A DNA stretch of 20,991 nucleotides, taken from positions 1 to 20,991 of the IMG/VR virus record IMGVR_UViG_3300046000_000994; one strand, written 5' to 3'. The notes beneath the pieces were generated by a model, which was not told the DNA's origin, made no database searches, and saw nothing but the letters and a program-made list of their open reading frames with translations. The translations under genes and the position numbers were made by a program. How positions within the stretch are numbered: the first letter of the stretch is position 1; the number at the start of each line of letters is the position of its first letter. Positions 11,937 through 19,820 of the stretch are shown here, in pieces. The DNA comes from a virus.

Positions 11937-12292
11937 CACAGGATGAAATCATTGAGATGGCTAAACAAGCTGGCTTTGATATTGATTTACCTGCGTATGA
12001 AAACGGGACTGCGTTGGCTATAAAACTTGCCAAACTGGTAGCCGCCAAAGCCTTGGCACAGCCAGAGCAAGAGCCTTGGTGCATGAAGATGAACGGCTGC
12101 AAGACAAAGTGTGAAGATTGCCCCGATAAGCCACCACCTACACCACAGCGCACATGGGTAGACCTAACTCGCACGCAAATGCAAGATGTTTATTTTGAAG
12201 TTTTAAAGGAACATCGCGGTGGTCATCAGATGGAAGGACAGCTTGCCTTTGGGGAGGCTTTGCAAGCCAAGATTCGAGAGAAGAACACTTGA
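11933..12292 (+). CDS. Unknown phage protein with a central cysteine cluster
   Basis: This 119-residue protein has three parts: a helical N-terminal region (MTQDEIIEMAKQAGFDIDLP through KLAKLVAAKALA), a central PWCMKMNGCKTKCEDCPDKP segment with four cysteines (C-x5-C-x3-C-x2-C) that could hold a metal ion, and a C-terminal part starting RTWVDLTRTQMQDVYFE. A near-perfect AAAGGAGG site lies eight bases upstream, and the start overlaps the previous stop. The two ends resemble modular phage early proteins with swapped middles; function unknown. Confidence 0.8.
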   Translation: MTQDEIIEMAKQAGFDIDLPAYENGTALAIKLAKLVAAKALAQPEQEPWCMKMNGCKTKCEDCPDKPPPTPQRTWVDLTRTQMQDVYFEVLKEHRGGHQMEGQLAFGEALQAKIREKNT

Positions 12293-12657
12293 AATCTGCA
12301 AGACTACCGCGAGTGATTGATCTGCTGCAACGCACCGCCTGCACAGCGCCAGAGCTTGGCCGTAAGGTGTACTGCACCGAGCGTTCAGCGCAGCAGATGA
12401 TCAACCGTCTGCGGCTTGCTGGCACGGTCCACATTCAGGAGTGGCGCAGATCAGGCAATGTGCTGGTGGCGGTGTACAGTTATGGAATTGGCACTGATGC
12501 TGTCAAGCCGCCACCGCTGACACCTGTGGAGAGACTACGCCGATTCAGAGCGCGTGAGTCATTGGACGATAAGGCTTTCCGCTTGGCAAGGGAAAGAGGT
12601 AAGAGATTAAAGCCGAGGCGCGATCCGCTGGTGGCTGCACTGTTTGGGGATAGATGA
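12289..12657 (+). CDS. Winged-helix-like DNA-binding protein
   Basis: This 122-residue protein starts at TTG 12289 in a TTGA overlap with the previous gene. Residues 7-65 read as a winged helix: VIDLLQRTACTAPELGRKVY, then TERSAQQMINRLRLAGTVHI as the recognition region and a VLVAVYSYG wing strand. The C-terminal half is very basic (RLRRFRARE, RERGKRLKPRRDP), which suits nucleic-acid binding. A regulator or replication accessory is likely; no exact family is claimed. Confidence 0.78.
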   Translation: MKSARLPRVIDLLQRTACTAPELGRKVYCTERSAQQMINRLRLAGTVHIQEWRRSGNVLVAVYSYGIGTDAVKPPPLTPVERLRRFRARESLDDKAFRLARERGKRLKPRRDPLVAALFGDR

Positions 12658-12833
12658 TGAAGATAACTTTAGATGTTCAACTGATACCTGACTACGGTAT
12701 CAATATTGATGTGCAGCCAGATGACGGCATCCTCAAATTATCTGCGCCAGAACAAGAGGCAATTGTCAATGAAGCAATCCGCGCTCTTGAGCACTACATA
12801 ATTATGATCACTGATCCCCAAGAAGACGCTTGA
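12654..12833 (+). CDS. 59-residue acidic protein, last gene of the cassette
   Basis: The frame starts MMKITLDVQLIPDYGINIDV and ends with DPQEDA; it is strongly acidic and alternates beta-like and helical stretches (APEQEAIVNEAIRALEHYII). Its ATG overlaps the previous stop as ATGA, with GGGGA upstream. The last 26 bases overlap the end of the opposite-strand virion gene (12808-14355). Function unknown. Confidence 0.7.
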   Translation: MMKITLDVQLIPDYGINIDVQPDDGILKLSAPEQEAIVNEAIRALEHYIIMITDPQEDA

Positions 12834-14355
12834 GTCTTGCTATCTCTTTGTCATCCATGAACATGGAGATACCTTTGCCGGCAGTGGACAGCACACCGCG
12901 AGTTAATTGGTTTGGGTCTGCATATGTTCTACCAGCGGGGATGTCGCCATGGAATTGATAATTGACAAACAAATCTTCTAGACTTGCTCTTTTTATATCT
13001 GAGCCAGGCTTGTTCATTTGCGTTGGCAAAATTTGGTTGTACAAGGGTTGCATAAATTCGCTGATTGGTGCGCCCCTAGTGTTTCCTAAGAACACGCCAG
13101 GAATGTCATATCCATATGCGCCATGAGCACCGCGTGAAATTCCCAATTTTGGTAATGCCTCAAAGATTGAGTCACCCATCAAAAATGGTTGTTTGTACAT
13201 TACATTTGGATCAAGCATCGCGTTTTGCAGATCGGGATAGTTAAATCCAAGACCTTGCTCTGCGCCAACATTACTCATCTTCTCCACAAATACTTTACGC
13301 AAATCTCCTGCGCTACCGACAGGCAAACCTTCTCCAGTCAGTAATTGCAAACGCGATGCTGGATCATTCAATCCGACAAAGTCTTTGTATTTACCAGGCT
13401 TACCTTTAATAGTCTTTGCCCTCATCTGATCTGATATTTGATTCAATAATTTGGGACTTGGGTTTGTTGCATCAATCAATGATAAAAGCCCAAGCGTTGG
13501 ACCAGTTGAGAAGTTCTCGCCACCTGGCGGCATTGTGTGTGGGGCCATAAATACGCGCCCAGTACCGCCCATCTTTAGGTTTTCTTCTATAGCCTGCAAG
13601 GCTCGATTATTTTGCGACATAGCCTGTGCCTGACCGGAGGCATATCCAATATTGCGTCTAATATTGTTTTCATCCATCATGTACATCAACCCGCCTGGCG
13701 TGACAAACGAATTGTTTCCAAGTGGTATGTCGCTGACATTGGTGACTTCGACATTGCGACTTAGTTGATCAGTTGGGTATGTAAAAATGCTGCCGCCACG
13801 CATTTGTTCGTAATCAACTTTTCGTCTCGGAACAATGCCAGGCAATTGCCGAGTTTGATATCTTGTACCAACTATCGGATTTGGCTTCTTAGGTGTGACA
13901 GGTATATACACATTGCTTGTAGTCCCCTGCGCCAAGTCACCAAGCAGACCAGCGCCAAACCCACCACGCTGCATTGTTTGATTAACCATTGGCGTGATAG
14001 CGCGTTCAGCGGCCATGCCAGTGCGTTCAGCTTGCGCGGCCACAGCTTGACGCGGTATTGATGCCAGCATCGCAGCCTCTGGAATTACTGGCGGCAGCTT
14101 GCTTGCCTCAAGCAGACCACCAAGGCTTTGCAACATTTCTGGCGCAACCTGACCGCGGGGCTGATAGGTGTACTGTTGCATGACACGCTTTGCCTCTGCC
14201 TCAGCAATGCGGTTAGCCTCTCGCGTACCCAGCTTGCCGCTGGTCGCTCCCTTGTACACGCCATAGGGCATACCAAGCAAACCGGCCAGCGCACCGCTGC
14301 CAAGGGTTGCAGCAGTCTCTCCAGCGCCGGTCAGATAGTCTAGGTAGGTTGCCAT
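12808..14355 (-). CDS. Probable internal virion/ejection protein, polyvalent-like
   Basis: This 515-residue protein is the last gene of the virion operon. Its N-terminal 40 residues (AGETAATLGSGALAGLLGMP) are Gly/Ala-rich, followed by YTYQPRG and PVIPEAAMLASI; from memory this N-terminal pattern recurs in large phage ejection and polyvalent proteins. The central part (STGPTLGLLSLIDATNPSPK, KYKDFVGLNDPASRLQLLTG, LRKVFVEKM) resembles a domain of unknown function seen in such proteins. No enzyme motif is certain. GAGGT precedes the ATG by five bases and overlaps the stop of the upstream gene. It may be injected into the host with the DNA. Confidence 0.82.
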   Translation of the reverse strand: MATYLDYLTGAGETAATLGSGALAGLLGMPYGVYKGATSGKLGTREANRIAEAEAKRVMQQYTYQPRGQVAPEMLQSLGGLLEASKLPPVIPEAAMLASIPRQAVAAQAERTGMAAERAITPMVNQTMQRGGFGAGLLGDLAQGTTSNVYIPVTPKKPNPIVGTRYQTRQLPGIVPRRKVDYEQMRGGSIFTYPTDQLSRNVEVTNVSDIPLGNNSFVTPGGLMYMMDENNIRRNIGYASGQAQAMSQNNRALQAIEENLKMGGTGRVFMAPHTMPPGGENFSTGPTLGLLSLIDATNPSPKLLNQISDQMRAKTIKGKPGKYKDFVGLNDPASRLQLLTGEGLPVGSAGDLRKVFVEKMSNVGAEQGLGFNYPDLQNAMLDPNVMYKQPFLMGDSIFEALPKLGISRGAHGAYGYDIPGVFLGNTRGAPISEFMQPLYNQILPTQMNKPGSDIKRASLEDLFVNYQFHGDIPAGRTYADPNQLTRGVLSTAGKGISMFMDDKEIARLKRLLGDQ

Positions 14356-14358
14356 TTA

Positions 14359-16452
14359 TTACCTCGCTCTACGCACTTCGGCAGCAATTGGTTTGATTTG
14401 TTTGTAATACGCTTCAATCGCATCGCTCATGCCTGGCTCTGCTGTTGCAATTGCCGACAGTTTTGCGATTTGTGTTGTCAGTGTGTTGGGATTGTTGGCA
14501 ACCAATTTACTGGTGTCAGAAACCCATCGAATAAATCTTGGGCTTTCCAATAGCTTGGCTGCTGTGTTGCTGGTCAAGACAAGTCCACTCAGGGCAGATA
14601 AACCGCCTACAAGTGCTTGCGTCATATCGCCACCAACTCCACCGCCAACCAAACCACCAGCGCCTAATAAGGCTGATGTAACCATCTGAGCGCCAGCAGT
14701 GTTAGATGTGTTGACGGCCTTGCCAGCTTCACGCGCACCTGTAGTTACTTTAACCAAGTCATTGATGGATGGAATGATGTTTCGGTATCTCTCGCCAGAG
14801 AACAGGACTCGCTTTGCGCTGTCGCTTAAGTTGTTCCAGTTTGTCAAAAATGTATTGGCGCTGAATTCATAGCTGTCAGCCCCTACATCTACGCCTTCTT
14901 TCATGCCAGCTTTTGCATTGCCAAGCTGTTGCCAAACTGATGCGGCCAATGTGTCTCGCTCTTCTGGTCTGAAATTACGCATCAACAGTTGAAGTCTACC
15001 CATGCCATCTTTTGTGCCTGCCATCGCAAAGTTGACGGCATTCACATCAAGATTTTGATCTACGATTTTTTGTAGTGCAGGCAGATTGACTTCACGATTG
15101 AACCGTACATATCGATCATGCAATTTGATTGCTCGGCTTGCAATGTCGCCAGACTGATTAGCCGCAGCCACCACATCCTTACGCAATGCGTCATACAAAC
15201 GCGCAAAATTTGATGTGTCTGAAAGACCAGAAATATCTGGTCGGGCTAAATCTTTTCCAATGCTTGTTCGCTCTTTTCTAAGCGCAGCAAATGGAACACC
15301 ACCAAACCCAGATTGGGCATCAGACACAACACGCATGGCGCGATCAATGACTGGCTGATAAATTGGTCCAAGTGTTTGTGGACTTTTGGCAATTTCAGCT
15401 TGAAGTTGAGCAACCAATTGGGCTGTGTTTGTTGCTGGGAATCGGTTTTGTGAGCCAACAGCGTTTGCCACAATGTCATCAATCTGTTCGCGTCTTTCCT
15501 CAAATCTTTTACCAGCAGCTTGAGAGCCTTCTTGTAAGAATTTTCCAAGTCCACCTTTTTCTGTAAATATTTGCGGTGTAGGTGTCTTGCTTGCTCTAGA
15601 AATATCTTCGGCAATATTTCTTGATGCAGTACCCATCTGCTCTTGCATCAATTCGTACCTTGGTGCAATGACTTGAGCGCCGCCAGGCGTTTGCGCGAGT
15701 CCAGCCTCCAAACGCTGCACAGCAGGACTTTGCGTAGCGACACCGGCAGGCAGTTTGATGCCGAGTCTTGATGCTGCTTGCGGTATGCCTTGGCGCAGTC
15801 CCATCAGCTTTTGTTGGATTGGTGTTAGCAATTGCGGCAGATACTTCTCCGCAAGTTGTCCACCACGCTGACCAATAGCGTTTAGCAAAATATCTTTTGT
15901 GACTCCAGTGGCTTGCTCTGCACCGCCTCTGGTTTCAACTGATGGGCCGCCATATTGCATACCCATCTCGTACAGCTTCTTGAATGCTGCGCCACCAGTA
16001 CCAGCGCCAGCAACCATGCCTGCCGGTCCAAATGGTGACATAAGAGCAGCGCCAGTACCAGCACCAACAAACTCTGAAATCTCTGGCAAAGCGCCAGCAA
16101 TATCACCCATAGTGGGCAAAGGCACGCCAAAGAGTACAGGATTCTTTTCATTCATCAGTGTTGGCCTACCGGTCTTTGGATCGGTATAGATGAAGTTGTC
16201 TTTGTCGTATGGCTGTGCGTCAGGAAAGAATTTCTTTAGCGTTGCCAACTTATCTTCACTGGTGGTGGAAGAGCCGACAGCAGCCCTTACACCTAAAGGC
16301 GCACCAGTAGTCATTTCAATCTGTTTTTCGCTTGGCGTTGGTACTTGCAATGACCTGATGTAGTCGGCCAAGGCTTGAGCCGCCTGCCTATCACCAGCCG
16401 CATCAGCAGCTTGCAAAGATTTATACAGATCGTCAATAGTTGGTTCAGCCAT
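14359..16452 (-). CDS. Probable DNA ejection/internal virion protein (697 residues)
   Basis: The N-terminal segment (DDLYKSLQAADAAGDRQAAQ then ALADYI) is a helical repeat-like stretch, and YDKDNFIYTDPKTGRPTLMN is a pattern I recall from phage ejection proteins. Two Gly/Ala-rich hydrophobic stretches, near 127-155 (FVGAGTGAALMSPFGPAGMV) and 595-635 (ALLGAGGLVGGGVGG...), could enter the host membrane. The middle is long helical, charged sequence typical of proteins that build a transenvelope channel. The start overlaps the previous stop by one base (TAATG). A 122-codon frame on the same strand inside it is treated as a shadow. Confidence 0.85.
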   Translation of the reverse strand: MAEPTIDDLYKSLQAADAAGDRQAAQALADYIRSLQVPTPSEKQIEMTTGAPLGVRAAVGSSTTSEDKLATLKKFFPDAQPYDKDNFIYTDPKTGRPTLMNEKNPVLFGVPLPTMGDIAGALPEISEFVGAGTGAALMSPFGPAGMVAGAGTGGAAFKKLYEMGMQYGGPSVETRGGAEQATGVTKDILLNAIGQRGGQLAEKYLPQLLTPIQQKLMGLRQGIPQAASRLGIKLPAGVATQSPAVQRLEAGLAQTPGGAQVIAPRYELMQEQMGTASRNIAEDISRASKTPTPQIFTEKGGLGKFLQEGSQAAGKRFEERREQIDDIVANAVGSQNRFPATNTAQLVAQLQAEIAKSPQTLGPIYQPVIDRAMRVVSDAQSGFGGVPFAALRKERTSIGKDLARPDISGLSDTSNFARLYDALRKDVVAAANQSGDIASRAIKLHDRYVRFNREVNLPALQKIVDQNLDVNAVNFAMAGTKDGMGRLQLLMRNFRPEERDTLAASVWQQLGNAKAGMKEGVDVGADSYEFSANTFLTNWNNLSDSAKRVLFSGERYRNIIPSINDLVKVTTGAREAGKAVNTSNTAGAQMVTSALLGAGGLVGGGVGGDMTQALVGGLSALSGLVLTSNTAAKLLESPRFIRWVSDTSKLVANNPNTLTTQIAKLSAIATAEPGMSDAIEAYYKQIKPIAAEVRRAR

Positions 16453-18278
16453 TATTGACTCCTTCCTGGATATAGTTTTAGTAATTCTTGAATTACTGGA
16501 GGCGTTGGCGGTCTAGCTGGAGCTGGAGCTGGTCTAGGTGCACTAAATGATTTAGGCAACTGCATGATCGGTTGACCAAACTGTAGATTTGTTCTCATTG
16601 CTTCTTGAATCATGCGATCTTTCATTTCACCTGTTTGAGCAAAGAAATAGCTTGGACCGCCAAGACCTTTTATGTATGTTGAAAGGTTTGTTGGGTCACT
16701 TAATTGGGCTTGTAATCTTGGTAAATCTTCTTTGTTTAATACGCCAAGCTCTGCCGCTTTTCTTGCTTTGGTCAGCAAATCTTCATAAATTGCTGTTTGT
16801 GTAGCGCCTTTCGATCCAATGCCACCAAGTTGCATTCCTTCTTGAGAAACGACATTTTCTATTTTTTCAAGCGCAGCTACAAAGTCAACGGCAGCTTTTA
16901 TTGCTTCCCTTGACTTTGAAATCTCTTCTGGTCTTGGCGCAAATGGCGTTGACTTAACACCAGCAGCCAATGGGACTGCGACAGCACCATCAGCAGGCGC
17001 AACAACCGGAGGTGTTACTGTTCTTCTAGCTGGCGCAGCCGTACTGACAGCACTTGGCTGAACAATAGTTGCTGGCGTTGTTGATGGCGTAGGAATTTTG
17101 CCTTTGTAGCTTGGCGGTGGAAATGATGGTGGAAGAGGCGCAGGCTGTGTATACACAGTTCGAATAGAGCCGTCAGGCCCAACCCGTTCGGTTGGCACTG
17201 GCTTGCTCAACTCACGATACGCCAAAGCATATTTGGCGCTGCTTGGGTCTTCGGTCAACAATATGTTGTAAGCCAAGCCAGTTGTGCCGCCACCGAATGC
17301 GCCTTCAGCAGTTCCAACCAGCGTGGCTTGTTTTGTATTTCTGTTCAACTGGTAAGTACCAACGCCAGGCAAACCAACCTTGACGGCACTTGCACCACTC
17401 ACAATCTCGTACTCATCACTAGGCGCTTGCACCGTGCTGACCTGATTTGTTCTATTGTTGATCTGATATTTTCCGCGAGGATCAAGTCCGAGGTCGGCAG
17501 CATCTTGACCAGTAATGGTTTCAAAACTCTCACGCCTCATGCTTTCTTCAAACACCTTTGGCAGCATAGCGTCAGGATTCATTGCCACCAACAATTTTTG
17601 TTGAGGCGATAAAGAACCAAAAATATCTTGCTGTGGCTTGGGCTTGTTGGATACCGTAACTTCTGGCAATGATGGTAGACCAACTCCTTCTGGCATCTGC
17701 TGACCAATCAATGCTTGGCGAGCATTAGTCGGTCCAAAAGGCAAGCCGCCAATAAGTTGAGATTGGAGTGGGCTGATGGTTTCGCCAACCCTCGGAAACG
17801 CTGTTTGAGGCTCTGCTGCAACGGCTGGCGGTGCTTGATCTCCAATAAGATTCCGCGTCAACATTTGTTGCAATTGTTGTTTTCGCTTGTACTCATCCAG
17901 CTTCTGCTTGGTCATCAATTGCTCGATAGCATTCTTTTGTGCGCCTTGATAACCGGCAGTGCCAGCCTCATACGCGCTACCAAGTGCCTGACCAAAGGAA
18001 ACAGGTTGCGTAGTCCATCCGCTGTTCTTGAGCAGCGACATGGCGGCGCTCATCAGCGCCTGATTCTGCATAGCCTTTTGCTGATCTCTGCTCAAATACT
18101 CATTCATGCCTGAGTCAGCACCGCCAAACAGTAAGCCGCCAAGGTTTGATCCAAATGATGATGGTGCAGCATTTGATGTTGGTACTTGGAAGTCGGAATA
18201 AGGCACTGCCGCTGGATTAGCAAGTTCTCTAATCCTTGCGGTTTCAGCAAACATCTGTTGCAATTCTTCATCAGTCAT
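16452..18278 (-). CDS. Probable virion/ejection protein with two internal repeats (608 residues)
   Basis: The N-terminal part contains ALMSAAMSLLKNSGWTTQPV followed by SFGQALGSAYEAG, a signature I recall from virion proteins of many tailed phages. A Gln/Lys-rich helix follows (about 118-142). Two related units occur at about 252-285 (FETITGQDAADLGLDPRGKY) and 290-322 (YEIVSGASAVKVGLPGVGTY), both ending Q.N..T.Q...V. Residues 375-440 are Pro/Ala/Thr-rich and flexible; the C-terminal third is helical and ends in a Pro-rich tail. GAGGTG lies five bases upstream. The likely job is as an internal or tail protein delivered at infection. Confidence 0.85.
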   Translation of the reverse strand: MTDEELQQMFAETARIRELANPAAVPYSDFQVPTSNAAPSSFGSNLGGLLFGGADSGMNEYLSRDQQKAMQNQALMSAAMSLLKNSGWTTQPVSFGQALGSAYEAGTAGYQGAQKNAIEQLMTKQKLDEYKRKQQLQQMLTRNLIGDQAPPAVAAEPQTAFPRVGETISPLQSQLIGGLPFGPTNARQALIGQQMPEGVGLPSLPEVTVSNKPKPQQDIFGSLSPQQKLLVAMNPDAMLPKVFEESMRRESFETITGQDAADLGLDPRGKYQINNRTNQVSTVQAPSDEYEIVSGASAVKVGLPGVGTYQLNRNTKQATLVGTAEGAFGGGTTGLAYNILLTEDPSSAKYALAYRELSKPVPTERVGPDGSIRTVYTQPAPLPPSFPPPSYKGKIPTPSTTPATIVQPSAVSTAAPARRTVTPPVVAPADGAVAVPLAAGVKSTPFAPRPEEISKSREAIKAAVDFVAALEKIENVVSQEGMQLGGIGSKGATQTAIYEDLLTKARKAAELGVLNKEDLPRLQAQLSDPTNLSTYIKGLGGPSYFFAQTGEMKDRMIQEAMRTNLQFGQPIMQLPKSFSAPRPAPAPARPPTPPVIQELLKLYPGRSQ

Positions 18279-18286
18279 TTTTCACC

Positions 18287-18676
18287 TCATCCAAGTAAGC
18301 CGCCACTGCGTACACCGTACATCTTCATCAAATCTTCATAGCTCTGATTGCTGCCCATAGGCAACTGCACTGGCTGCATTGGCGCTGGTTGCGGCTGTTG
18401 TTGTCCACCCATAAGCCCACCCAATAATTGCATTGCGCCAAGTGCAGTTTGCATATTCATGCCGCCAGCAGGCATCTGCCCAAACGATGATGGTGCTTTA
18501 AGGCCTGTGCCGGTTGCTGGATCAGCAAATGCATTTGTTGGTATTGACGATGGACTCATGCCAAGATTCATGCTTGGCGGCTGACCACCATAAAAATCCA
18601 TGCCAGCGCCCATCTCAGGTTTACGAATACCACCTGCGGCATTGCCACCGCCAAAAAAGTTGTTTAGGTAGTTCAT
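18287..18676 (-). CDS. Small Gly/Met/Gln-rich virion protein
   Basis: This 129-residue protein starts MNYLNNFFGGGNAAGG at ATG 18676, which overlaps the previous stop as ATGA and has GGAGG nine bases upstream; a longer frame to 18718 overlaps the neighbour and has no such site. It is low-complexity, rich in Gly, Met, Pro and Gln, with one hydrophobic stretch (TALGAMQLLGGLMGG) and a short ordered end (YEDLMKMYGVRSGG). It lies among ejection-protein genes and is probably a flexible internal virion component. Confidence 0.75.
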   Translation of the reverse strand: MNYLNNFFGGGNAAGGIRKPEMGAGMDFYGGQPPSMNLGMSPSSIPTNAFADPATGTGLKAPSSFGQMPAGGMNMQTALGAMQLLGGLMGGQQQPQPAPMQPVQLPMGSNQSYEDLMKMYGVRSGGLLG

Positions 18677-19443
18677 GCTAATAAGCCTCCAAGTGCAGCA
18701 CCGCCAAGTGCGCCCCATGGTCCAAGGGCGGCCATGCCAGGCATTCCAGCAAGTGATGCACCTGCCAATGCACCACCTAAGATGCCAGACCCAATATTAC
18801 GCTGCATCGGCTGAGTTGATGTTGATGTCGATCCAAGATTTGCAGGCTGTGCGCTCATAGCAGATTGTTGAATCGCAAGACGCTGCAAAGGAAGATTGCG
18901 CTCTGCATCCATCTTCATCTGTGCGTATTGCTGTCTAGTCAATCCAAGATTCATGGCGTTTTGATAGCCCTGCATATTCATTTGGCGCGCTGCCGCTGCC
19001 AACTGTGCAGATTGTCCATAACCGGCAGAGCGCAAACCAGATGCTGTGCGTGATGCTTCTCGCAATGCCGCCTCGTTTGTCAGTGCGCCTTGTACGCCAG
19101 CGCGTGAACCGCCAAAGGCTTTGGCGGCAGTAGCTTGCTGTGCGTCCCGCAAAGCCGCCATTTGTCTAGATTGCTCAATGTCTTGCAAAGACTGCTGAAC
19201 GACTTGATTCTCGTATGGGTTTTGGAACGCTTGAATATCTTCAGCGCCAAAGGGTTTCATGCTGGCCTCGTACAAAGCAGCTTCACCAGCCTCATATCGC
19301 GGATCAAATCCAGCATATTGCTGAACACCAAGACCGCCAGCGGTAGAACGCGCTAAATCTAAGTTCGACAAATAAGCCGCACGCGCCTCTGGATCAATTT
19401 TGTTTGTTTGCGTTACCGTTTGATTTCTTCCACCCTTAGACAT
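18673..19443 (-). CDS. Probable internal virion/DNA ejection protein (256 residues)
   Basis: The protein is Ala/Gln-rich and helical from residue 20 to 205 (ARAAYLSNLDLARSTAGGLG; QQSLQDIEQSRQMAALRDAQ; FGGSRAGVQGALTNEAAL). It ends with a 39-residue Gly/Ala-rich hydrophobic tail (SGILGGALAGASLAGMPGMA, then LGPWGALGGAALGG), a pattern of P22 gp7-type ejection proteins that is thought to enter membranes. No signal peptide is present. GAGGTGACTT precedes the ATG. The FGGSRAG segment recurs, from memory, in related phage proteins. Confidence 0.85.
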   Translation of the reverse strand: MSKGGRNQTVTQTNKIDPEARAAYLSNLDLARSTAGGLGVQQYAGFDPRYEAGEAALYEASMKPFGAEDIQAFQNPYENQVVQQSLQDIEQSRQMAALRDAQQATAAKAFGGSRAGVQGALTNEAALREASRTASGLRSAGYGQSAQLAAAARQMNMQGYQNAMNLGLTRQQYAQMKMDAERNLPLQRLAIQQSAMSAQPANLGSTSTSTQPMQRNIGSGILGGALAGASLAGMPGMAALGPWGALGGAALGGLLA

Positions 19444-19451
19444 AAGTCACC

Positions 19452-19820
19452 TCACAAGTCTTTGCACATTACGAACCACTTTGGCTCGTATCCCCTGTCT
19501 CTTAAAAATGATCTCTCCCAACCCTTACGGCCAGCGAGAGACACTCGGCTGCAACCTTCACTCTTCCCCCACGATTCGATGATAGGTTGCATCAATCGGA
19601 GTTCATCTAGGTCGCCGCCAGCAAGGAAGAAGTGCAAATCCTTTAACTGCGGGTAGACAATGATCTCTGTCACTATTACTGAATCAAGAGCAGGCCAAAA
19701 CTGGAAATGGCCTTGTCTGATGCCTTCAGCAATATCCTCAACACTGTGACTGCCTCCAGAGTATTCTAGTGCCGCAGCCACATGATGGCGCAGTCTCCCA
19801 AACTCTTCCCAATCAATCAA
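19452..19820 (-). CDS. GNAT-fold-like small virion-operon protein
   Basis: This 122-residue protein starts at TTG 19820, overlapping the gp10-like stop as TTGA. It contains SVEDIAEGIRQGHFQFWPAL, VIVTEIIVYPQLKDLHFFLA, IIESWGKSEGCSRVSLAGRK and GWERSFLRDRGYEP. This order, a strand pair, a helix with a small residue turn, and a C-terminal GWE..FL...GY, resembles degenerate GNAT acetyltransferase folds found next to ejection genes in podoviruses, such as the T7 internal virion protein A group. Whether it still binds acetyl-CoA is not clear; the acyl-CoA loop is not obvious. Confidence 0.72.
   Translation of the reverse strand: MIDWEEFGRLRHHVAAALEYSGGSHSVEDIAEGIRQGHFQFWPALDSVIVTEIIVYPQLKDLHFFLAGGDLDELRLMQPIIESWGKSEGCSRVSLAGRKGWERSFLRDRGYEPKWFVMCKDL

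Noticed and set aside
15246-15614. 122-codon minus-strand frame inside the 697-residue ejection gene
   Set aside because: It is Leu/Lys-rich, has no good ribosome-binding site, and lies out of frame in a gene with a clear protein, so it is a shadow.
15882-16151. 89-codon hydrophobic frame that looks like a membrane protein
   Set aside because: It is a frame-shifted reading of the Gly/Ala-rich segment of the ejection protein; such segments give Leu-rich shadows.
17715-18113. 132-codon plus-strand frame opposite the 608-residue virion gene
   Set aside because: It is antisense to a convincing gene, with no ribosome-binding site or recognisable motif.
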